64,000 nt of DNA from Spirochaetota bacterium (GCA_018816345.1 JAHIWG010000012.1:1-64000); one strand, 5' to 3'; shown: positions 1 through 9,317, numbered from the stretch's first letter. The notes: generated by a model not told the origin, from the sequence alone. A program made the numbers and translations.

Positions 1-1366
1 GGATGGCGTCGGCCTTGGCGAAGTCCCTGGCCTTCTTCGCCTCTATCCGCTCGGCTATCAAGGCCTCCACCTCGGCCGCCAGGGCGGCGTCGACGGGCGC
101 GGCCTCATCGCGCGCGAGGCCGGCCAGCCCGAGCCCCAGCACGCGGTCCATGTCGAAGGCCGCGCCGAGGGCGTCCGCGGCGGGTACGCCCTGATCCCTG
201 AGCACGCCCCATAGCTCCGCCAGGGCGCGCGGGGTCGAGAGGTCGTCCTCGACGGCGAGCCGGAACGCGTCGAGCCTGGCCCTGGCCGCCGGGCAGAGGG
301 CGTCGGCCGCGGTCGGGCCGGCCCCTCCCGCGGGCACCTTCTCCCGGAGCGCCAGCACCCTGTCGACGAGGGCCTTGCGCGACGCCTTGGCCGAGCCGAG
401 CGCCTCGTACGAGAACTGGAGCTGGGACCGGTAGTGCCCGCCCAGGAGGAAGAACCTATAGTCGAGCGGATCGAAGCCCGCGTCGACGAGGACCTTGAGC
501 GTCAGGAAGCCGCCCTTGGACTTGCTCATCTTGGCCGCGCCCATGACGAGGAATTCGTTATGGATCCAATAGTTGACCCACTTGCTCCCGGTCGCGGCCT
601 CGCTCTGGGCGATCTCGTTGGTATGGTGCACCGGGATATGGTCTATGCCGCCGGCATGGATGTCGAAGCTCTCGCCCAGGTACTTCATACTCATCGCGGA
701 GCACTCGACGTGCCAGCCCGGATAGCCGCGGCCCCAGGGACTGTCCCACTGCAGGGCCTGGTCCTCGAACTTGCTCTTGGTGAACCATAGCACGAAGTCC
801 TGAGGATTGCGCTTATTGCCGTCGACCTCTATACGGGCCCCCGACTGGAGCTCGTCTAGCTTGAGCATGGCGAGCTCGCCGTAGCCGGGGAACTTGGATA
901 CGTCGAAGTAGAGGTTGCCGCCGGCCGAGTAGGTGAAGCCGTTGGCCTCGATGCGCCTTATGAGCTCGATCATGTCGCCGATATGCTCGGTGGCCTTGCA
1001 GACGACGTCGGGGCGGACGATGTTAAGCCTGTCCGTATCGCCGAAGAAGGCGTCGGTATAGTACTGGGCCACCTCGAGGACCGACTTATGCCGTTCCTGG
1101 GCGCTCTTGACCATCTTATCCTCTCCCGAGTCGTCGTCTCCCGAGAGATGGCCCACGTCAGTGATGTTCATCACGTGCTTGACCTCGTAGCCGAGGTAGC
1201 GCAACGACCGGGCGACCACGTCGTCGAAGACGTAGGCGCGAAGATTGCCTATGTGGGCGAAGTTATAGACGGTCGGGCCGCATCCGTAGAAACCTACTTT
1301 TCCCGGCTGTATCGGTTCGAACGCCTGTATGGAACGTCCGAGCGTGTTGTAGAGTCGTAAACCCAT
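1..1366 (-). CDS. cysS: Cysteinyl-tRNA synthetase (3' end outside window)
   Basis: Charges tRNA-Cys with cysteine in the cytoplasm. Reading the minus strand from the ATG at 1366-1364 gives an open frame of about 455 codons that runs off the window edge. It opens [11 protein letters not shown] and contains [14 protein letters not shown] (class I HIGH-type motif, zinc-ligand Cys29), WHVECSAMS and [13 protein letters not shown] (further zinc-site residues), and KMSKS at residues 279-283 (bases 518-532). An AAGGAGG Shine-Dalgarno lies just upstream. The order and spacing of motifs match bacterial CysRS, so the assignment is secure. The C-terminal anticodon-binding region begins in the window but is cut off. 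Confidence 0.96.
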   Translation of the reverse strand, partial: MGLRLYNTLGRSIQAFEPIQPGKVGFYGCGPTVYNFAHIGNLRAYVFDDVVARSLRYLGYEVKHVMNITDVGHLSGDDDSGEDKMVKSAQERHKSVLEVAQYYTDAFFGDTDRLNIVRPDVVCKATEHIGDMIELIRRIEANGFTYSAGGNLYFDVSKFPGYGELAMLKLDELQSGARIEVDGNKRNPQDFVLWFTKSKFEDQALQWDSPWGRGYPGWHVECSAMSMKYLGESFDIHAGGIDHIPVHHTNEIAQSEAATGSKWVNYWIHNEFLVMGAAKMSKSKGGFLTLKVLVDAGFDPLDYRFFLLGGHYRSQLQFSYEALGSAKASRKALVDRVLALREKVPAGGAGPTAADALCPAARARLDAFRLAVEDDLSTPRALAELWGVLRDQGVPAADALGAAFDMDRVLGLGLAGLARDEAAPVDAALAAEVEALIAERIEAKKARDFAKADAI

Positions 1367-1413
1367 GCGGTCCTCCTTTCTAAATATACACTAATGGATA
1401 TCGGGGAGTTCAG

Positions 1414-1543
1414 GCACAGAGACACGGAGAAGACGAGAAGAAAAAGGATAGGATAGTATTAGAGATGGCAGAAGCATGATTGAGCGCACGCTTCGTCTTC
1501 GATTCCATACAATTCCCACCTCATCTTCTCCGTGGCTCGGTGC
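1414..1543. mobile_element. 130-bp inverted-repeat element, copy A (no gene)
   Basis: The ends are imperfect 24-bp inverted repeats: 1414-1437 (gcacagagacacggagaaga...) and 1520-1543 read in reverse complement (gcaccgagccacggagaaga...), with 3 mismatches. The roughly 80 bp between them holds no gene. The same terminal sequence recurs at 6364-6493, 16306-16785 and 18121-18227. I infer a non-autonomous relative of the gene-carrying copy at 16306-16785. It sits between the divergent cysS and murB genes. Confidence 0.6.
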
Positions 1544-1609
1544 GAGCCCTGTATTCCGAGCCATACTCATCTTAACACGTTGCGCATGGTGGGGTACCAT
1601 GCCATCAGC

Positions 1610-2557
1610 ATGACTACACTACGGAAATTCATAGAGAAATGCAATATCGACGCGGATATAGCCTACGACGAGCCGATGGCGCCTCATACGACGTTCCGCA
1701 TAGGCGGCCCCGCCGACGTCTTCGCGAGGCCGAGGACGCCGGAAGCGCTCGCCGCGCTCTTGAAGGCCGCTCGCGACGAGGGCGTCCCCGTAGCCGTCGT
1801 CGGCGGCGGCGCCAACCTCCTCGTCGCCGACGCGGGCGTGCGGGGCGTCGTCGCGTCTACCGAGCTCCTGCGCGGGGCCCGGCCCGACGGCGACGGGAGG
1901 CTGTTCGCGGAGGCCGGCCTGCCCGTGGTCGTCCTCGTCCGCATGGCCATGGAAGCGGGCCTGGCCGGGCTAGAGTTCGCGGCCGGCTTGCCGGGCTCCG
2001 TAGGCGGGGCCGCCTACATGAACGCCCGCTGCTACGAGCGGGAATTCGCCGACGCCCTCGTCCGCGTCGATTACCTCGAGCCGGGTACGTTCCGCCCCGC
2101 GAGCGTCGCCGTCGACCGATCGGCCTGGGCCTACAAGAGGACGCCGTTCATGCCGGACGGCGCCCTCGCCGGCGCGGTCGTCGTCGGGGCGGCCTTCGGG
2201 CTCTCGCCCGGGGACCCGGCCAGCCTCGCCGCCAGGATGGCGGAGCTCGAGGCGGACCGGGCCGCCAAGGGGCACTTCGACTACCCGAGCGCCGGCAGCC
2301 TCTTCAAGAACGACAGGAGCCACGGCAGGCCCGTCGGCCGCATCCTGGACGAGCTCGGGTTCAAGGGGAGGCGCATCGGCGACGCCATGGTCAATCCGAA
2401 GCATGCCAACATCTTCGTGAACGCGGGCGAGGCGAGGGCCTCGGACATGGTCGCCCTTATCGACGAGGCGCGCGCCGCCGCGAGAGCGGCCTTCGGCGTA
2501 GAACTCGAGCCGGAAGTGGCCATGCTAGGATCGTTCCAGCCGCCGGCGCGCGCGTAG
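1610..2557 (+). CDS. murB: UDP-N-acetylenolpyruvoylglucosamine reductase (MurB)
   Basis: An FAD enzyme that reduces UDP-GlcNAc-enolpyruvate to UDP-MurNAc with NADPH, in cytoplasmic peptidoglycan precursor synthesis. The 315-residue frame has the N-terminal APHTTFRIGGPADVF motif, GGGANLLV in the FAD-binding half and GLEFAAGLPGSVGGAAYMNA. The catalytic serine is in SAGSLFKN (Ser230) and the final catalytic Glu in LEPEVAMLG (Glu302). I chose the ATG at 1610, because the product then begins close to the family's normal start. An upstream GTG at 1532 lies inside the repeat element ending at 1543, and ATG 1586 is possible. No good Shine-Dalgarno is visible. Confidence 0.93.
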   Translation: MTTLRKFIEKCNIDADIAYDEPMAPHTTFRIGGPADVFARPRTPEALAALLKAARDEGVPVAVVGGGANLLVADAGVRGVVASTELLRGARPDGDGRLFAEAGLPVVVLVRMAMEAGLAGLEFAAGLPGSVGGAAYMNARCYEREFADALVRVDYLEPGTFRPASVAVDRSAWAYKRTPFMPDGALAGAVVVGAAFGLSPGDPASLAARMAELEADRAAKGHFDYPSAGSLFKNDRSHGRPVGRILDELGFKGRRIGDAMVNPKHANIFVNAGEARASDMVALIDEARAAARAAFGVELEPEVAMLGSFQPPARA

Positions 2558-2610
2558 GCGTATCGGGGCTTGCGCTAAGCTCGTCCTTGGCCTAGCCTTA
2601 TAGCACGGCC

Positions 2611-5019
2611 ATGATAGCGGAACTGGAATACCTGCCGCTCCTCGTACCTTTCCTCGCCTATCTAGTCGCCCGGGGGCTCGCCTCGGCGCTAGAGCGTCGG
2701 CTTCCGTCGTGCTCCGCCGCCGCGCTCGCGGCCTTGGGGGCGGCGAGCGCGGCGCTATGGGCAGGGCTCCGGCCCGGAGCCCTCCTCCTCGGCGGGGCCT
2801 ACCCCGCGCTCGCCGACGCGGCCTCCGTCGCCGGGACCATGGCCCTGGGGCTAGGCGCCAGAAGCGTGTCGACCGGCTCGAGGGCGGGTTCCGTGCCCGT
2901 CTCGCCGCGATGGCGCCGAGCGGCCGCGCTCGCCTCGCCGGGCCTGGCGGCGGCGGCCCTCTCGGCCGCGCTCGCCATGGGGCCTGGTTCGCCTGGAGGC
3001 GCCGGCCTCCTATCCGTCGCGCGGGCGGCCGGCTATTTCGCGGCGGCCCTCTGGCTCTCGGGCGGACCGGGCGGAGCGGGCGGACCGGGCGGACCGGGTA
3101 CGATCGCCGCGATAGCGGCCATGACGCTAGCCTCCACCCCGTGGCGGGCATCGGCCGCGCTAGTCGCCCTAGGCCTGGGCGTCGCCATGGCCGCCGCCTC
3201 CCGGCTCGAGCGCGGCCGGCACGGGCCGGGGCTGCCGTTCCCGCTCCTATCGCCGGCTCTCTCCGTGGCGCTCCTATGGGCCCTGCGGACGGCGGGCCTC
3301 CCATGGCCGGCCGCCGGCCTCGTCGCCGGCTACTCGCTCCTCTTCCAGCGCCGCAGCGCCGACGGGAAAGCCTTCGCTACGCCTGCGCGCGTCTCCGCGG
3401 GATCGATGCGCAGGGCGGCCTCCAAGGAGGCCGGCTACGCCCTCGCCTTCGTGGCGGGGCTCGGGGCGTGGCAGGGCGTCGCCGCGGGCGAATGGCCCTC
3501 GGCGCTCGCGGTCTGCGTCGCCTTTCTCGCGTCGTCGGCCGTAAGAGCGGCGCTATCAGGTTCCGGGAGCTCCTTCCTCCCCGTCGGGGCCGCGGCCTTC
3601 GCGGCGCTGATCGCCGCCGAGCGGGCCGGCCTCGCGAGCGGCGGGGCTACGGCCGGCATGGCCTTGGCGTACCTGGTAGCCGTCCCGCTATCGAGAGGCC
3701 GCGCGATGGCGGCCCTCGTCCCGACCGTGCGCTCGCCGGTCAAGGCGATCGTCGGCGTACCGGCCAGCGGCCCGACGCTCGAGGCGCTGTCGTTCGCCCA
3801 GGCTATCGGCGAGAGGGGCTCCTCGATCAGGGCCGCGTGCGTGTCCCCGACGGACGGCACCTCGCCTAGCCCGGGCGAGGCGGAGGACGCGCTAATACGA
3901 TGCGTGGCGGCGGGCGCCTCGGCGGAGATACCGGTACTACCGTCGGTAGTCGTCTCGTCGAGCGTCCCGGACGGGCTGGCGAGGGCGGCCCTCGAGAGGC
4001 GCGCCGACGCGGTCATACTCGAGATGCAAGCCGGCTTCCGCCCCGTCGTCGCCGGGCAGGGCCCCGTCGCCGCTAATAGGAAGCGGACCCTCGAAGGGCT
4101 GCTCGACGCGTTCTCCGGCTCGGTGATAGCCCTCGGCGGGTCGCGCCCCATCTCGTCGGCCCAGCGGCTCGTAGCCATGACGGTGGCCGGGGCGGAGACC
4201 GTCCCGGGATTCGCCCAGGCGCTCGAGGCGACGAGCCGGGCCTGGGGACGCCCCGGGTCGTCGATGAGGGGCGTGATGATAGGGGCCCCGGCGTCGGCCC
4301 TGGTCGACGCATCGGCCGGCCTCCTGGACGAGCGGGCTACCGTCGCCGTCGACTCGTGGAGGGACGCCGCGGCGATAGTCGACGAGCGCTCGTCCCAGGA
4401 CACCGCCTTCGTGGTTTTCTCCTCGCGGCCGGGCGCGGAGGCGTGGAACCCCGGTCACGAGCGCCTGCCCGTAGTCCTGGAATCCGCCTACCCCGGGTCC
4501 GCCCTCGCCGTGTGGTTCCTGCCCCGGGCGGTCCGTCCCGACGCGCCTGGCGACGACCTGGCCTCGGCGACGGGCCCGGACGAACGACGCTGGCCCCCTA
4601 TAGTCGCCGCGGCCTTCTCGTCGGGCAGGATACAGACCGGCATGCGCGAGGCGGCCCTCGTCGACGCCATCAGGCGCCTGACCGACTCGGTCTTCCCGGG
4701 CGACAGAGGCGCGGCCGGACGGCTGGCCTCGGAGTTCTCCGGCATCGCGCGAACGGAGCCGATAGAGCTGGCCGCGGGCGTGCTCCTGCTCCACGCCAGG
4801 GCTTCCGGACTCGTCGAGCCGACGCTGGCTATAGGCGCCAGGCCCTCGGGCTGGCCGCTCGTCGCCCTGTCGTCCCCCGTGAGGATAGCCGTGGCCCTCG
4901 TGTCGCCGGTGGATTCCGGCCCCGAGGCGCACCTGGAGGCGCTTACCCAGATAGCGACCGCGTTCCGGAACCAGGGCCTGGCCGACAGGCTCCTCTCGCC
5001 GCCCGATTCTTCCCTATAG
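2611..5019 (+). CDS. Polytopic membrane protein with C-terminal USP-like and PTS EIIA-like domains
   Basis: An 802-residue protein. Residues 1-370 are a run of hydrophobic, Ala/Gly-rich segments like a cation/proton antiporter core. From about residue 374 the protein is soluble: VKAIVGVPASGPTLEALSFA and the following region look like a universal-stress-protein fold, followed by a second, weaker domain. Residues 660-802 resemble PTS EIIA(Fru/Ntr), with LLLHARASGLVEP placing His728 where the phospho-accepting His normally sits. I infer an antiporter gated or regulated by its cytoplasmic domains; substrate unknown. Bases 3061-3096 encode a GGPGGAGGPGGP stretch from four 9-nt repeats. No Shine-Dalgarno; TATAGC at 2599-2604 lies 6 nt before the ATG. 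Confidence 0.6.
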   Translation: MIAELEYLPLLVPFLAYLVARGLASALERRLPSCSAAALAALGAASAALWAGLRPGALLLGGAYPALADAASVAGTMALGLGARSVSTGSRAGSVPVSPRWRRAAALASPGLAAAALSAALAMGPGSPGGAGLLSVARAAGYFAAALWLSGGPGGAGGPGGPGTIAAIAAMTLASTPWRASAALVALGLGVAMAAASRLERGRHGPGLPFPLLSPALSVALLWALRTAGLPWPAAGLVAGYSLLFQRRSADGKAFATPARVSAGSMRRAASKEAGYALAFVAGLGAWQGVAAGEWPSALAVCVAFLASSAVRAALSGSGSSFLPVGAAAFAALIAAERAGLASGGATAGMALAYLVAVPLSRGRAMAALVPTVRSPVKAIVGVPASGPTLEALSFAQAIGERGSSIRAACVSPTDGTSPSPGEAEDALIRCVAAGASAEIPVLPSVVVSSSVPDGLARAALERRADAVILEMQAGFRPVVAGQGPVAANRKRTLEGLLDAFSGSVIALGGSRPISSAQRLVAMTVAGAETVPGFAQALEATSRAWGRPGSSMRGVMIGAPASALVDASAGLLDERATVAVDSWRDAAAIVDERSSQDTAFVVFSSRPGAEAWNPGHERLPVVLESAYPGSALAVWFLPRAVRPDAPGDDLASATGPDERRWPPIVAAAFSSGRIQTGMREAALVDAIRRLTDSVFPGDRGAAGRLASEFSGIARTEPIELAAGVLLLHARASGLVEPTLAIGARPSGWPLVALSSPVRIAVALVSPVDSGPEAHLEALTQIATAFRNQGLADRLLSPPDSSL
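3061..3096 (+). repeat. Four 9-nt tandem repeats inside the membrane-protein gene
   Basis: The unit ggcggaccg occurs four times in a row (the second reads ggcggagcg), encoding a Gly-Gly-Pro-rich loop between hydrophobic segments. Similar 9-nt Gly-X-Y-coding repeats occur at 14011-14047 and 21169-21195. Confidence 0.85.
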
Positions 5020-5075
5020 GGAGAAACGACGCGATCGCTTGATAATACGCGGAAGCGGGGGCATACTGCTTCGCT

Positions 5076-6335
5076 ATGAAAGATTACGCCGCCATACTAG
5101 CAAGGCCGCATACGGCCGAGACGATCGACAGGCTCGTGCGTTACGCCAAGATAGAGACCACGAGCGACCGCCATGCAGACGTCATACCGTCGACCCCCTC
5201 CCAATGGAACCTCGCGAGGCTGCTCGAGGCAGAGCTCAAGGGACTGGGCGTCTCGGACGTCTCGATAGACGAGCACTGCTTCGTCGTCGCCCGCGTACCC
5301 GCGACCAAGGGCTGCGAGAAGAGGCCGACGATAGGGCTCATGGCCCACCTCGACACCTCGAGCGAGGTCTCTGGAGCCGACGTCAAGCCGCGCGTGATAC
5401 GTGACTACGACGGCAAGGCCCTCCCCCTGTCCGCGGGCTGGACCCTCGACCCCGCCGAGTTCCTCGAGCTCAAGGAGTACGTGGGCGATACGCTCGTCGT
5501 CACCGACGGCACGACCCTCCTCGGCGCCGACGACAAGAGCGGGATAGCGATCGTGATGACCGCCGTCGCCGCGGCGCTCAAGGACCCGGCCCTGGCCCAC
5601 GGGCCCCTGGTCGTCATCTTCTCGCCCGACGAGGAGACGGGCAAGGGCATGGACGGCTTCCCCGCTGACAAGGTGAGGATGGACGCGTGCTACACCTTCG
5701 ACGGCGGGCGCGGCGGGGAGATAGAGTCCGAGTGCTTCACCGCCTACGAGGCCAAGCTGTCGTTCGCCGGCAAGTCGGCCCACCCCGGCTACGCCCGCGG
5801 CGTCATGGCCAACGCCGTCTCGATGGCCGCCAGCCTCGTCGCGATGCTGCCGCGCAGCGAGAGCCCCGAGGCCACCGACGGCTGGTTCGGCTACTACTAC
5901 GCGCACGAGATACACGGCGGCGTGGAGACGGCCAACGTCGACGTGCTGCTCCGCGACTTCACCGACGAGGGCATGGCCCGCAGGCAGGAGACTATACGGG
6001 CGCTCGCCGCCGCGGTCGAGGCCCAGTTCCCCGGCGGCAAGGTATCCGTCGATATGCGCAAGCAGTATCTCAATATGAAGAAGAAGCTGGACGCCAGCCC
6101 GAAGGTCCTCGAGCTGCTCTACGAGGCGGCCCGCAAGGCCGGGGCGGAGCCGTACTCCAAGCCCATACGCGGCGGCACCGACGGCGCCCGGCTAACGGAG
6201 ATGGGCGTGCCTACCCCCAACATCTTCGCCGGCATGCACAATTTCCACGGCCGCCACGAGTGGGCCAGCGCCGCCGAGATGGTGCTAGCCGTAGACACCA
6301 CCCTGGAGCTCATTAAACTCTGGTCGAAGGCCTGA
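5076..6335 (+). CDS. pepT: Tripeptide aminopeptidase (peptidase T)
   Basis: A cytoplasmic di-zinc M20 aminopeptidase that removes the N-terminal residue of tripeptides. The 419-residue length is normal for PepT. The metal and catalytic motifs are present: MAHLDTS (His91, Asp93), GADDKSGIA (Asp152), SPDEETGKGMDGF (Asp185, Glu186/187), and a C-terminal HNFHGRHEW metal-binding stretch. It would feed amino acids from imported peptides (see oppABCDF) into fermentation, including lysine. No Shine-Dalgarno precedes the ATG; CATACT at 5062-5067 ends 8 nt upstream, consistent with a near-leaderless transcript. Confidence 0.95.
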   Translation: MKDYAAILARPHTAETIDRLVRYAKIETTSDRHADVIPSTPSQWNLARLLEAELKGLGVSDVSIDEHCFVVARVPATKGCEKRPTIGLMAHLDTSSEVSGADVKPRVIRDYDGKALPLSAGWTLDPAEFLELKEYVGDTLVVTDGTTLLGADDKSGIAIVMTAVAAALKDPALAHGPLVVIFSPDEETGKGMDGFPADKVRMDACYTFDGGRGGEIESECFTAYEAKLSFAGKSAHPGYARGVMANAVSMAASLVAMLPRSESPEATDGWFGYYYAHEIHGGVETANVDVLLRDFTDEGMARRQETIRALAAAVEAQFPGGKVSVDMRKQYLNMKKKLDASPKVLELLYEAARKAGAEPYSKPIRGGTDGARLTEMGVPTPNIFAGMHNFHGRHEWASAAEMVLAVDTTLELIKLWSKA

Positions 6336-6363
6336 TACGGGAGTGAACGTATCTTGATTATCG

Positions 6364-6493
6364 GCGCAGAGACGCGGAGATGATGGGAATTAGGAAAGTC
6401 TAATAGCGCCGGAAAGTTAAGGGAGGGGAGCGGATCAGCCATGAACCGCTCCCCTCCCGCGTACTTTACCTCATCGTCTCCGTGTCCCTGCGT
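6364..6493. mobile_element. 130-bp inverted-repeat element, copy B (no gene)
   Basis: The terminal inverted repeats are 6364-6385 (gcgcagagacgcggagatga...) and 6472-6493 in reverse complement (acgcagggacacggagacga...), matching at 18 of 22 positions. The total length equals that of copy A, but the interiors are unrelated. This copy lies between the convergent pepT and thiolase genes and encloses the hairpin at 6421-6458. Confidence 0.55.
6421..6458. terminator. Perfect 13-bp hairpin between convergent genes
   Basis: gggaggggagcgg (6421-6433) pairs perfectly with ccgctcccctccc (6446-6458) around a 12-nt loop. It lies between the 3' ends of pepT and the thiolase gene, so it may stop transcription from both sides, although no clear T-tract follows on either strand. 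It is inside element copy B. Confidence 0.5.
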
Positions 6494-6524
6494 TCGAATT
6501 GCCTGGGGCTAATCTTTTTTCCAA

Positions 6525-7703
6525 TCAACGCTCGACGCACATCGCTACGCCCATGCCGCCGCCTATGCAGAGGGTGGCCAGGCCTTTCTTGGCGCCGCGC
6601 CGCTTCATCTCGTGGAGCAGGGTGACGAGTATGCGGGCGCCCGACGCGCCGATGGGGTGGCCGAGCGCAATGGCTCCTCCGTTGACGTTGACGCGGGCCA
6701 TGTCGAAGCGGAGCTCCTTGGCCACCGACAGCGCCTGGGATGCGAAGGCCTCGTTGGCCTCGATGAGCTCGACCTCCTCCAGGCTCCAGCCCGCCCTCCT
6801 GAGCGCCAGGCGAACGGCCTCCACGGGGCCTATGCCCATGATCGCCGGGTCGCAGCCGTGCCAGCCGTACGAGACGACGCGCGCGAGCGGCGTGTAGCCC
6901 TTCGCCTTGACGGCGTCCTCGCCGGCGACTATGAGCGCCGCGGCGCCGTCGTTGATGCCGGAGGCGTTGCCCGCGGTTACGGTGCCGTCGGGCTTGAAAG
7001 CCGGGCGCAGCTTCCCGAGGGCGTCGGCGGTAACGCCCGCGCGGGGGAACTCGTCGGTATCGACGACGACGGGGTCGCCCTTCTTCTGGGGCAGGACGAC
7101 TGGAACGATCTCGTCGGCGAACCTGCCCGCCTTCATCGCGGCCTCGGCCCTGTTCTGGCTCCCCGCGGCGAACTCGTCCTGCTCGCGACGTGAGAGCGAG
7201 TACTTCGCGGCCAGGTTCTCGGCGGTGATGCCCATGTGGTAGCCGCCGAACGCGTCGGTCAGGCCCTCGTAGACCATGGAATCGATGATCTCCCCGTTGC
7301 CCATCCTATAGCCGTTACGCGCCTGCCTAAGGAGATAGGGAGCCTGGCTCATGTTCTCGGTTCCGCCCGCGAGCACGACCGAGGCGTCGCCGGCCTTGAC
7401 GGCCTGGGCCCCGGCTGCGACGGCGCGGAGCCCTGAGCCGCAGACCATGTTGATGGTCAGGGCCGTACGCTCCAGGGGCAGGCCCGCCTTCACGACGACC
7501 TGCCGCGCTACGTTCTGGCCGAGGCCGGCCTGGAGCACGCAGCCGAGCACGGCCTCGTCGATATCGGCCGGCGCCGCGCCGGCGCGCTCCATGGCGGCAG
7601 TCGCGGCAATCCTTCCTAGCTCGACGGGGCTCACGCCCGCCAGGGCCCCGTTAAAACTACCGATAGCCGTTCGCGCGGCCCCAACGATAAAGACGTCTTT
7701 CAT
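6525..7703 (-). CDS. atoB: Acetyl-CoA C-acetyltransferase (thiolase)
   Basis: Splits acetoacetyl-CoA with CoA into two acetyl-CoA, the last carbon step of lysine fermentation (reversible). The 392-residue thiolase has all catalytic residues: Cys88 in [10 protein letters not shown], His349 in [11 protein letters not shown], and Cys379 in [10 protein letters not shown] chose the ATG at 7703-7701 because AGGGGGGA precedes it and [15 protein letters not shown] is the family's usual N-terminus; a longer frame upstream is unlikely. It lies downstream of atoD and atoA on the same strand and probably shares their transcript, although a 13-bp hairpin at 7754-7782 separates them. Confidence 0.93.
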   Translation of the reverse strand: MKDVFIVGAARTAIGSFNGALAGVSPVELGRIAATAAMERAGAAPADIDEAVLGCVLQAGLGQNVARQVVVKAGLPLERTALTINMVCGSGLRAVAAGAQAVKAGDASVVLAGGTENMSQAPYLLRQARNGYRMGNGEIIDSMVYEGLTDAFGGYHMGITAENLAAKYSLSRREQDEFAAGSQNRAEAAMKAGRFADEIVPVVLPQKKGDPVVVDTDEFPRAGVTADALGKLRPAFKPDGTVTAGNASGINDGAAALIVAGEDAVKAKGYTPLARVVSYGWHGCDPAIMGIGPVEAVRLALRRAGWSLEEVELIEANEAFASQALSVAKELRFDMARVNVNGGAIALGHPIGASGARILVTLLHEMKRRGAKKGLATLCIGGGMGVAMCVER

Positions 7704-7753
7704 AGAATCCCCCCTAAAAAAATATAGTGAATCACCCCTCATTAATAATACGC

Positions 7754-7782
7754 TGATAGCCGGACTAAAAGTCCGGCTATCA
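7754..7782 (-). terminator. 13-bp hairpin between atoA and thiolase genes
   Basis: tgatagccggact pairs perfectly with agtccggctatca around a 3-nt loop. There is no long T-tract, so it may be a partial terminator or an RNA-processing or stability hairpin within the atoDA-thiolase unit. A weaker 6-bp hairpin (gaggcc/ggcctc) lies at 7848-7862, just after the atoA stop. Confidence 0.5.
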
Positions 7783-7868
7783 AGGCTACATCATAGTCCT
7801 ATGCATATCGACGATCCGTCAATAGTAAAATTAGCCCGGGTGCTATAGAGGCCTAAGGCCTCGGGGCC

Positions 7869-8531
7869 TCACTCGAATATCCCGCAATCGTCCGCTACGG
7901 CTATATCGGCGTCGGTGCTCGCGAGTATCCATTCCGGCGTATACGGGGCGAAGCATTCCTCGAGGCGGAATTTCCCGCCCGATACGGAGAAATAGCCGAC
8001 GTCGGTCACGACTATGTCGACCTCGTGGGCGGCCGTCAGAGGCAGTGTGCATAGCCTCTTGAGCTTCGACGCGCCCGACTTCTCGAGATGGGTGGTAGCG
8101 GCTATCACCTTCTTCGATCCGGCGACGAGGTCCATGGCGCCGCCCATCCCGGGCACCATCTTGCCCGGGATCTTATAGTTGGCCAGGTTGCCTTCCTGGT
8201 CTACCTCCAGGACGCCGAGCACGGTGAAGTCGACGTGGCCGCCGCGGATAATGCCGAAGCTCTCGGCCGAGTCGAAGAAGCAGCCGCCCGGCAGCACCGT
8301 AACGGGCATGCCCCCGGCGTTCGTCAGGTCCTTGTCGCCCTTGCCCTTCTCGGGAGCCGGGCCGAGCCCCATCATGCCGTTCTCCGACTGCAGGATGACC
8401 GTGACCTCGGGCGGCACGAAATTGCCGACCATCGTCGGAAGCCCTATGCCGAGGTTGACCACGTCCCCGGAACGGAAGAAGCGGGCTATCCTGCGGGCTA
8501 TTATTTCCTTGTTCTCGACGTATTCTATCAT
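7869..8531 (-). CDS. atoA: CoA-transferase subunit B (AtoA-type)
   Basis: Beta subunit of an acetate/butyrate:acetoacetate CoA-transferase. In lysine fermentation this enzyme moves CoA from butyryl-CoA to acetoacetate. The 220 residues include the catalytic glutamate in QSENGMMGLG (Glu50), GLPTMVGNFVP near the N-terminus and GGAMDLVAGSKKVI, all typical of the family. GGGAGGGG lies upstream of the ATG. Only 12 bp separate it from atoD. The exact CoA donor cannot be read from the sequence; the butyryl-CoA role is inferred from the neighbouring kam/kce/kdd genes. Confidence 0.92.
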   Translation of the reverse strand: MIEYVENKEIIARRIARFFRSGDVVNLGIGLPTMVGNFVPPEVTVILQSENGMMGLGPAPEKGKGDKDLTNAGGMPVTVLPGGCFFDSAESFGIIRGGHVDFTVLGVLEVDQEGNLANYKIPGKMVPGMGGAMDLVAGSKKVIAATTHLEKSGASKLKRLCTLPLTAAHEVDIVVTDVGYFSVSGGKFRLEECFAPYTPEWILASTDADIAVADDCGIFE

Positions 8532-8543
8532 TGCGCCCCTCCC

Positions 8544-9218
8544 TTACTCGGCCATTACGATGTAGTCGACGAAGATGCTCGGCGTATGCACCTGGTCCGG
8601 GTCGATGGAGCCGATCGCCACGAGTTCCTCGACCTCGGCTATGACCACGGTACAGGCCGAGGCCATCAGCGGGTTGAAGTTACGGGCCGTCTTGGCGTAG
8701 ACGAGGTTGCCGGCCTCGTCGGCCTTCTTAGCCTTGATGAGGGCCACGTTGCCGGGCAGGGCCTCCTCGAGGAGGAAATCCTTCCCGTTTAGGCGTATCT
8801 TCTGCTTACCCTGCTCCACCTCGGTCCCGACGCCCGTAGGCGTAAGGACGCCGCCGAGGCCGTTGCCCGCCGCGCGGACCCGCTCCGCGAGCGTTCCCTG
8901 CGGCACGAGCAGGACCTCGGACTCGCCGGAGTTCATCTGGCGCTGGGTCTCCGGGTTGGTTCCGATATGGGAGACGATCATCGTCTTGAAGGCCTTCTGC
9001 TTGATGAGGGGAGCCGGCCCCGTGGAGCGGCCTTTTTCCTCGTTGAAGATGCCGGTATCGTTGCAGACGAGCGTCAGGCCCTTAGTACCGGCGGCGACGA
9101 GCGCCTTGACGATGGCGTCCGGGCAGCCGCATCCGAGGAACCCGCCCAGGTGGACGACGTCGCCCGGCCGAATCTTGGCGGCCGCCTCGTCCGCCCGTAT
9201 CACTGGCTTCTTGATCAT
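8544..9218 (-). CDS. atoD: CoA-transferase subunit A (AtoD-type)
   Basis: Alpha subunit partner of AtoA. The 224-residue frame has the family's PGDVVHLGGFLGCGCPDAIV CoA-loop region near residues 18-37 and LVPQGTLAERVRAAGNGLGG in the middle. A GGAGGT Shine-Dalgarno precedes the ATG at 9218. It is the first gene of a separate minus-strand unit (atoD-atoA-thiolase), with its own promoter at 9289-9317 and a terminator of the upstream operon just before it. Confidence 0.92.
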   Translation of the reverse strand: MIKKPVIRADEAAAKIRPGDVVHLGGFLGCGCPDAIVKALVAAGTKGLTLVCNDTGIFNEEKGRSTGPAPLIKQKAFKTMIVSHIGTNPETQRQMNSGESEVLLVPQGTLAERVRAAGNGLGGVLTPTGVGTEVEQGKQKIRLNGKDFLLEEALPGNVALIKAKKADEAGNLVYAKTARNFNPLMASACTVVIAEVEELVAIGSIDPDQVHTPSIFVDYIVMAE

Positions 9219-9288
9219 GATGTACCTCCGATTGCGTTCGCCGGCGGCCGCGCCGGCGCGCTCGACCCCGTATATCCTAGACGGAAGG

Positions 9289-9317
9289 ACTATAGCACGG
9301 CCTCCGGCCGGCGTGAA
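9289..9317 (-). promoter_or_regulatory. Predicted sigma-70 promoter for atoDA-thiolase
   Basis: On the minus strand TTCACG (9317-9312), a 17-bp spacer, then TATAGT (9294-9289), about 70 bp before the atoD start and downstream of the operon terminator at 9337-9369. Confidence 0.55.

Noticed and set aside
1532-1609. N-terminal extension of MurB from a GTG
   Set aside because: The GTG lies inside the right inverted repeat of the element at 1414-1543, and the extra residues are not like MurB.
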